This document shows positions 59,121-64,000 of a stretch of 64,000 bases of DNA, in pieces. Origin of the DNA: Bartonella kosoyi (GTDB taxonomy: Bacteria; Pseudomonadota; Alphaproteobacteria; Rhizobiales; Rhizobiaceae). The notes beneath the pieces are model-generated. The model was not told where the DNA came from and searched no databases. It saw only the letters and a list, made by a program, of their open reading frames with translations. Position 1 is the first letter of the stretch; each line of letters starts with the position of its first letter. The stretch covers positions 1,302,001-1,366,000 of the forward strand of contig NZ_CP031843.2 in the NCBI RefSeq assembly GCF_003606325.2. The letters are read 5' to 3'. Both the position numbers and the translations under genes were made by a program.

Positions 59121-59753
59121 ATGAGTGATCCAATGAAAACAGCATTAAGCCTTGTTCCTATGGTTATTGAGCAAACCAATCGTGGTGAACGGGCTTATGA
59201 TATTTTTTCCCGTCTTTTAAAGGAGCGGATTATTTTTATTAATGGTCCTGTTGAAGATGGTATGGCAATGCTTGTTTGTGCACAATTACTTTTCTTGGAA
59301 GCGGAAAATCCTAAAAAAGAAATTAGTCTTTATATTAATTCGCCAGGGGGGGTCGTGACATCTGGTATGGCTATTTATGATACTATGCAATTTATTCGCC
59401 CTCCTGTTTCTACGCTTTGCATGGGGCAGGCGGCATCTATGGGGTCATTATTGCTCACAGCTGGAGCAAAAGGTCATCGTTTTACATTGCCAAATGCGCG
59501 TATTATGGTGCATCAGCCATCTGGTGGTTTTCAAGGTCAAGCTTCAGATATTGAGCGACATGCACAAGATATAATAAAGATGAAACGGCGTTTAAATGAA
59601 ATTTATGTTCAACATACAGGTCAGGATTATGAGGTTATTGAGAGAACGCTTGATCGCGATCATTTTATGACAGCAGAAGAAGCAAAAGCGTTTGGTTTAG
59701 TTGATGATGTTATACAGTATCGTGCAGAAACTGAAAAAGAAGAAAAAGATTAA
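59121..59753 (+). CDS. clpP: ATP-dependent Clp protease proteolytic subunit
   Basis: Serine protease that forms the chamber degraded into by ClpX or ClpA. The 210-residue product has catalytic Ser106 in [11 protein letters not shown] and His131 in IMVHQPSGG, and an Asp near residue 180 in [10 protein letters not shown] chose the ATG at 59121 (AAGGAAAG upstream), giving the normal start [13 protein letters not shown]; an ATG at 59079 would add 14 residues not seen in the family. clpX follows after 185 bases. Confidence 0.97.
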   Translation: MSDPMKTALSLVPMVIEQTNRGERAYDIFSRLLKERIIFINGPVEDGMAMLVCAQLLFLEAENPKKEISLYINSPGGVVTSGMAIYDTMQFIRPPVSTLCMGQAASMGSLLLTAGAKGHRFTLPNARIMVHQPSGGFQGQASDIERHAQDIIKMKRRLNEIYVQHTGQDYEVIERTLDRDHFMTAEEAKAFGLVDDVIQYRAETEKEEKD

Positions 59754-59938
59754 GAATTTTTATAGAAAAAACAGCTACTTTAATCGAAGAGTTTTGTAAA
59801 AAGTATCGCAAAAAGTTAAGAGAAACACCTAAAAATATTGAGACATCCATGGTTTTCTATATGTCTTTTAGTTTTCATGATGAAAAGCTTCCTTTGAAAA
59901 GGCGAAGTATTCATATATCGTGGTGAAAGGAAAGAAAA

Positions 59939-61213
59939 ATGAGCAAAATTAGCAATAGCGGGAACGAATCAAAAAATACTCTCTATTGCTCGTTCTGCGG
60001 CAAGAGTCAGCATGAGGTGCGTAAGCTCATTGCGGGGCCTACTGTATTTATCTGTGATGAATGTGTAGAGCTTTGCATGGATATTATTCGGGAAGAAAAT
60101 AAGTCTTCTGGTGTTAAGGTGCGTGATGGAGTCCCTACTCCACAGGAAATTATATCCGTTCTTGATGATTATGTTATTGGTCAGCAGCATGCAAAGCGTG
60201 TTCTTTCTGTCGCAGTTCATAATCATTATAAACGGTTGGCGCATCAGTCTAAAAGAAGTGATATTGAGTTGGCTAAATCAAATATTCTTCTTGTTGGTCC
60301 AACGGGCTGCGGTAAAACTTATCTCGCACAAACATTAGCACGTATTATTGATGTCCCTTTTACGATGGCGGATGCGACCACTTTGACTGAAGCAGGTTAT
60401 GTGGGTGAAGATGTTGAGAATATTATTTTAAAGCTTCTTCAAGCGGCGGATTATAATGTTGAGCGTGCACAGCGTGGTATTGTTTATATTGATGAGGTTG
60501 ATAAGATTTCTCGTAAGGCTGATAATCCTTCTATTACAAGAGATGTTTCTGGAGAAGGGGTTCAGCAAGCATTGCTAAAAATTATGGAAGGAACGATTGC
60601 TTCCGTTCCTCCACAAGGTGGACGTAAACATCCGCAACAAGAGTTTCTTCAGGTTGATACCACAAACATTTTATTCATTTGTGGAGGAGCTTTTGCAGGT
60701 TTAGAGCGGATTATTTCAGGGCGTGGTGAAAAAACTTCTATTGGTTTTTCTGCGACTGTTAAGGCTCCTGATGAACGTTGTGTTGGTGAAATTTTTCGTG
60801 ATTTAGAGCCTGAAGATCTTATAAAGTTTGGTTTAATACCAGAATTTATTGGGCGTCTTCCTATAGTGGCTACCTTAGAGGATTTAGACATTAACGCTCT
60901 CGTACAAATTTTATCACAACCTAAAAATGCATTGGTAAAGCAATATCAGCGTCTTTTTGAAATGGAAAATGTTGAGTTAGCATTTCACGAAGATGCTTTA
61001 CGCGCTATTGCGAAGAAGGCTATTGAACGTAAAACGGGTGCACGTGGTTTACGTTCTATTATGGAGAAGATACTTCTTGAGACGATGTTTGAATTACCGG
61101 CTCTTGAAGGGGTTCAAGAAGTGGTTATTTCGAGCGATGTTGTCGATGGGAAAGCGCGTCCTCTTTATATTTACTCAGAACGTACAGAAGATAAAGAAAA
61201 TGTATCAGCATGA
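59939..61213 (+). CDS. clpX: ATP-dependent Clp protease ATP-binding subunit ClpX
   Basis: AAA+ unfoldase that feeds substrates to ClpP. The 424-residue product has an N-terminal four-Cys zinc finger (CSFCG...CDECVELC), Walker A GPTGCGKT (Lys126), Walker [12 protein letters not shown] and the pore loop region [10 protein letters not shown]. Sensor regions and the C-terminal family block follow. ATG at 59939 with GTGAAAGGAAAG upstream. Between clpP and lon, the usual order. Confidence 0.98.
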   Translation: MSKISNSGNESKNTLYCSFCGKSQHEVRKLIAGPTVFICDECVELCMDIIREENKSSGVKVRDGVPTPQEIISVLDDYVIGQQHAKRVLSVAVHNHYKRLAHQSKRSDIELAKSNILLVGPTGCGKTYLAQTLARIIDVPFTMADATTLTEAGYVGEDVENIILKLLQAADYNVERAQRGIVYIDEVDKISRKADNPSITRDVSGEGVQQALLKIMEGTIASVPPQGGRKHPQQEFLQVDTTNILFICGGAFAGLERIISGRGEKTSIGFSATVKAPDERCVGEIFRDLEPEDLIKFGLIPEFIGRLPIVATLEDLDINALVQILSQPKNALVKQYQRLFEMENVELAFHEDALRAIAKKAIERKTGARGLRSIMEKILLETMFELPALEGVQEVVISSDVVDGKARPLYIYSERTEDKENVSA

Positions 61214-61397
61214 CATTGTGCGATATACAATATAAAAAGTGGGTAACGAACGGTGTTTAATAGGCATTTCTAATAATATCATTATAATGCTTGATTTATG
61301 TGTTAGCAATTGCCATTTCATGTATTGTGGAGAGCTGAGGTTTTCTAAGGGTGGGCTTGGTGTTATAGATAGCTCATAGGCTCCAGAAAGGAGAGTT

Positions 61398-63824
61398 ATG
61401 CAATATATTGATGAAAAGACAGATGAGTTAAGAGATGGGGTTTATGCTGTTTTACCTCTTCGTGATATTGTTGTCTTCCCCCATATGATTGTTCCACTCT
61501 TTGTGGGCCGCGAAAAATCAATTCGTGCTCTTGAAGAAACGATGGCGGTTGATAAGCAAATACTCTTGGTGACACAAAAAAACGCTTCTGATGATGATCC
61601 AAAATCAGAGGATATTTATCATATTGGTACATTTGCAAATATTCTCCAACTTTTAAAGCTTCCTGATGGCACTGTAAAGGTTTTGGTTGAAGGGACTGCG
61701 CGTGCAAAAATTAGTCAATTTACTTTAAGTGATGGTTATCATCAGGCTTTTGCAGCTGTTACAGAAGAGCCTAGAGAAGGTGATGTTGAGATTGAAGCTC
61801 TTTCAAGGTCCGTGAATGCTTATTTTGAAAACTATGTAAAGCTTAACAAAAAAATCTCTCCTGAAGTGGTCAATGCAATAGGGCAGATTGATAATCCATC
61901 TAAGCTTGCGGATACGATTGCCTCTCATTTGATGATTAAACTTGCAGAAAAGCAAGAAATATTAGAGCTCTTACCTGTACGAGCCCGTCTTGAACGTGTT
62001 CTGTCTTTCATGGAAGGAGAAATTTCTGTTTTGCAGGTTGAAAAACGTATTCGTTCGCACGTTAAACGGCAAATGGAAAAAAACCAACGGGAATATTATC
62101 TCAATGAGCAAATGAAAGCTATTCAAAAAGAGTTAGGAGCAGGAGATGATAACCGCGATGAGCTTTCTGAACTAGAAGACCGTATTAAGAGTACAAAACT
62201 TTCCAAGGAAGCACAGGAAAAAGCTGGAGCAGAATTGAGAAAATTACGGAATATGTCTCCTATGTCCGCGGAAGCGACAGTTGTCCGTAACTATCTTGAT
62301 TGGTTATTAGCAATGCCTTGGGGTAAAAAATCTAAGATTAAAAACAATTTAGATTTTGCTGAAAAGATCATGAATAATGAACATTTCGGTCTTGAAAAAG
62401 TTAAGGAACGAATTATTGAGTATTTGGCTGTACAAAGTCGTGCGTCAAAGATAAAAGGTCCCATTATTTGTTTGTTAGGTCCTCCTGGTGTTGGAAAAAC
62501 ATCATTAGCGCGCTCTATTGCAAAGGCAACAGGGCGTGAATATGTTCGTATCTCGTTGGGAGGTGTGCGGGATGAAGCAGAAATTCGCGGACATCGCCGA
62601 ACATATATTGGTTCGATGCCTGGAAAAATTATTCAATCTATGAAAAAAGCAAAAAAATCTAATCCGCTTTTCTTGCTTGATGAAATTGATAAAATGGGAC
62701 AAGATTTTCGTGGAGATCCTTCCTCTGCTTTATTAGAGGTTCTTGATCCTGAACAAAATGGTACATTCATCGACCACTATTTGGAAGTTGAATATGATCT
62801 TTCTGATGTCATGTTTATCACAACTGCGAATACGCTTAATATTCCAGGTCCGTTAATGGATCGAATGGAAATTATTCGTATTGCTGGTTATACTGAATGT
62901 GAAAAAATGGAAATTGTTAAGCAGCATCTTTTACCAAAAGCACTCAAAGACCACTGTTTGTCTAAAAAAGAACTCAGCATTTCTGATGGAGCACTAAGAT
63001 CAATTATTCAGTTTTACACACGTGAAGCAGGTGTTCGTAATCTTGAGCGTGAACTCATGAAAATTGCCCGTAAATCTGTTACAAAAATTCTCAAAACGTA
63101 TCAAAAATCTGTAAAAGTTACAGAAAGTAATCTCGATGATTTCCTTGGTGTTAAACGCTATCACTATAATCAGATTGAAGGAGAAAATCACATTGGTGTT
63201 GTGACAGGCCTTGCGTGGACAGAAGTGGGTGGAGAGTTATTGACCATTGAAGGTGTAATGATGCCCGGCAAAGGCAAGATGACTGTAACTGGAAATTTGC
63301 GTGATATTATGAAAGAGTCTATTTCTGCGGCAGCATCTTATGTACGTTCTCGTGCTGTTGATTTTGGGATAGAACCTCCACTTTTTGAAAAACGCGATAT
63401 CCATGTTCATGTTCCAGAGGGAGCGACACCAAAAGATGGTCCATCTGCTGGGATTGCAATGGTGACAGCAATTGTTTCGGTCCTTACAGGGATAGCTGTA
63501 CATAAAGATATAGCCATGACTGGTGAAATTACTTTACGTGGACGTGTTTTACCAATTGGTGGATTAAAAGAGAAACTCTTAGCTGCACTTCGAGGAGGGA
63601 TAAAAAAAGTTCTTATTCCTGAAGAAAATGCAAAAGATCTGGTTGATATTCCTGACGATGTCAAAAATAACATGGAAATTATTCCGGTAAATCATGTGAG
63701 TGAAGTTTTGAAACACGCTTTGGTTCGTTTTCCTGACACTATTGAATGGAAAGAACCTTCTACAGTGGCTGTCCCTATCCGTTCAGAGAACAGCGATAGT
63801 GAAGGAATACAGATTGCGCACTGA
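61398..63824 (+). CDS. lon: ATP-dependent protease Lon
   Basis: AAA+ serine protease for damaged and regulatory proteins. The 808-residue product has the N-terminal LON domain (about 1-215), coiled coil (RQMEKNQREYYLNEQMKAIQ), Walker A GPPGVGKTSLARS (about 360), Walker B LFLLDEIDKM, and C-terminal protease domain with catalytic Ser683 (KDGPSAGIAM) and Lys about 726 (GGLKEKLLAALRGG). ATG at 61398 with AAAGGAGAG upstream. A nearby heat-shock promoter was not identified. In related genomes hup follows; it would lie outside the window. Confidence 0.98.
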   Translation: MQYIDEKTDELRDGVYAVLPLRDIVVFPHMIVPLFVGREKSIRALEETMAVDKQILLVTQKNASDDDPKSEDIYHIGTFANILQLLKLPDGTVKVLVEGTARAKISQFTLSDGYHQAFAAVTEEPREGDVEIEALSRSVNAYFENYVKLNKKISPEVVNAIGQIDNPSKLADTIASHLMIKLAEKQEILELLPVRARLERVLSFMEGEISVLQVEKRIRSHVKRQMEKNQREYYLNEQMKAIQKELGAGDDNRDELSELEDRIKSTKLSKEAQEKAGAELRKLRNMSPMSAEATVVRNYLDWLLAMPWGKKSKIKNNLDFAEKIMNNEHFGLEKVKERIIEYLAVQSRASKIKGPIICLLGPPGVGKTSLARSIAKATGREYVRISLGGVRDEAEIRGHRRTYIGSMPGKIIQSMKKAKKSNPLFLLDEIDKMGQDFRGDPSSALLEVLDPEQNGTFIDHYLEVEYDLSDVMFITTANTLNIPGPLMDRMEIIRIAGYTECEKMEIVKQHLLPKALKDHCLSKKELSISDGALRSIIQFYTREAGVRNLERELMKIARKSVTKILKTYQKSVKVTESNLDDFLGVKRYHYNQIEGENHIGVVTGLAWTEVGGELLTIEGVMMPGKGKMTVTGNLRDIMKESISAAASYVRSRAVDFGIEPPLFEKRDIHVHVPEGATPKDGPSAGIAMVTAIVSVLTGIAVHKDIAMTGEITLRGRVLPIGGLKEKLLAALRGGIKKVLIPEENAKDLVDIPDDVKNNMEIIPVNHVSEVLKHALVRFPDTIEWKEPSTVAVPIRSENSDSEGIQIAH

Positions 63825-64000
63825 TTCACTGATTTCACTTATAACGGCATTTTTTTAGGTGTAGAAGGTGATGTTACGGTTATTATTTTGTTTTTTATTG
63901 AAAAAAAGTGAAAAATTCCGTGAATAACTGTGATTATTGCTAAAAAAACAATGTATTGGATAAAAATAAGACTTCTGTTTGCTGTACTTTTCAATAAACT
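63825..64000. other. region downstream of lon, window end
   Basis: AT-rich, no gene seen before the window ends. Confidence 0.4.

Overview
The window looks like chromosomal DNA of a Bartonella species (Alphaproteobacteria, Rhizobiales/Hyphomicrobiales). The evidence is AT-rich DNA, long AT-rich intergenic gaps, typical alphaproteobacterial gene orders (uvrC-pgsA; tatABC-serS-pcm; tpiA-secG-pyrG-kdsA-eno-ftsB-pdhABC-lpd-lipA-coq10; ntrYX-trkA; clpP-clpX-lon), a RirA-type iron regulator, and large AIDA-like autotransporters of the kind Bartonella carries. The sequence alone does not fix the species.

Layout. 1-2.5 kb: lptF (minus) diverges from holC and two small membrane-protein genes. 2.5-3.8 kb: an MHS-type MFS transporter. 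4.3-16.2 kb: an accessory block of three paralogous autotransporters (AT1 with three passenger modules, AT2 and AT3 with one each). The last 1.06 kb of AT1 and AT3 are almost identical, and AT2 has a G8 tract just after its signal peptide. 16.6-21.6 kb: ndk, then pgsA, uvrC and rlmJ on the minus strand. 22.7-27.8 kb: tatABC, serS, pcm and a degenerate LysM/M23 lipoprotein. 27.8-28.4 kb: a decayed phage antirepressor. 28.7-31.7 kb: yajC, an Mth938-family gene and a squalene/phytoene-synthase-like gene without the metal-binding aspartates. 33.1-35.0 kb: ppiD-like foldase. 35.1-40.4 kb: tpiA, secG, pyrG, kdsA, eno. 40.5-43.1 kb: three tandem TM2-domain genes separated by two decayed 5' copies of ftsB, then intact ftsB. 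43.2-50.1 kb: complete pyruvate dehydrogenase and lipoate synthesis block plus a Coq10/RatA-like gene. 50.8-53.0 kb (minus): pncC/cinA-like, ispDF, rirA. 53.1-59.0 kb: ntrY, ntrX, trkA, a glycosyltransferase. 59.1-63.8 kb: clpP, clpX, lon.

How the genes work together. Several blocks serve the envelope: LptF exports LPS, KdsA feeds Kdo synthesis, TatABC, YajC and SecG move proteins, PpiD folds exported proteins, PgsA makes phosphatidylglycerol, and the autotransporters present surface domains. PdhABC/Lpd with LipA (lipoate insertion) link glycolysis (TpiA, Eno) to the TCA cycle. NtrYX, RirA and ClpXP/Lon are regulatory and quality-control modules.

The most unusual content is non-canonical: a dispersed intergenic repeat family of about 200 bp (at least six recognisable copies in both orientations), the tandem TM2/pseudo-ftsB amplification, the autotransporter gene conversion with its G8 tract, and several conserved Rhizobiales junctions where the expected gene is missing (pepA, surE, secDF, dusB-ntrBC).
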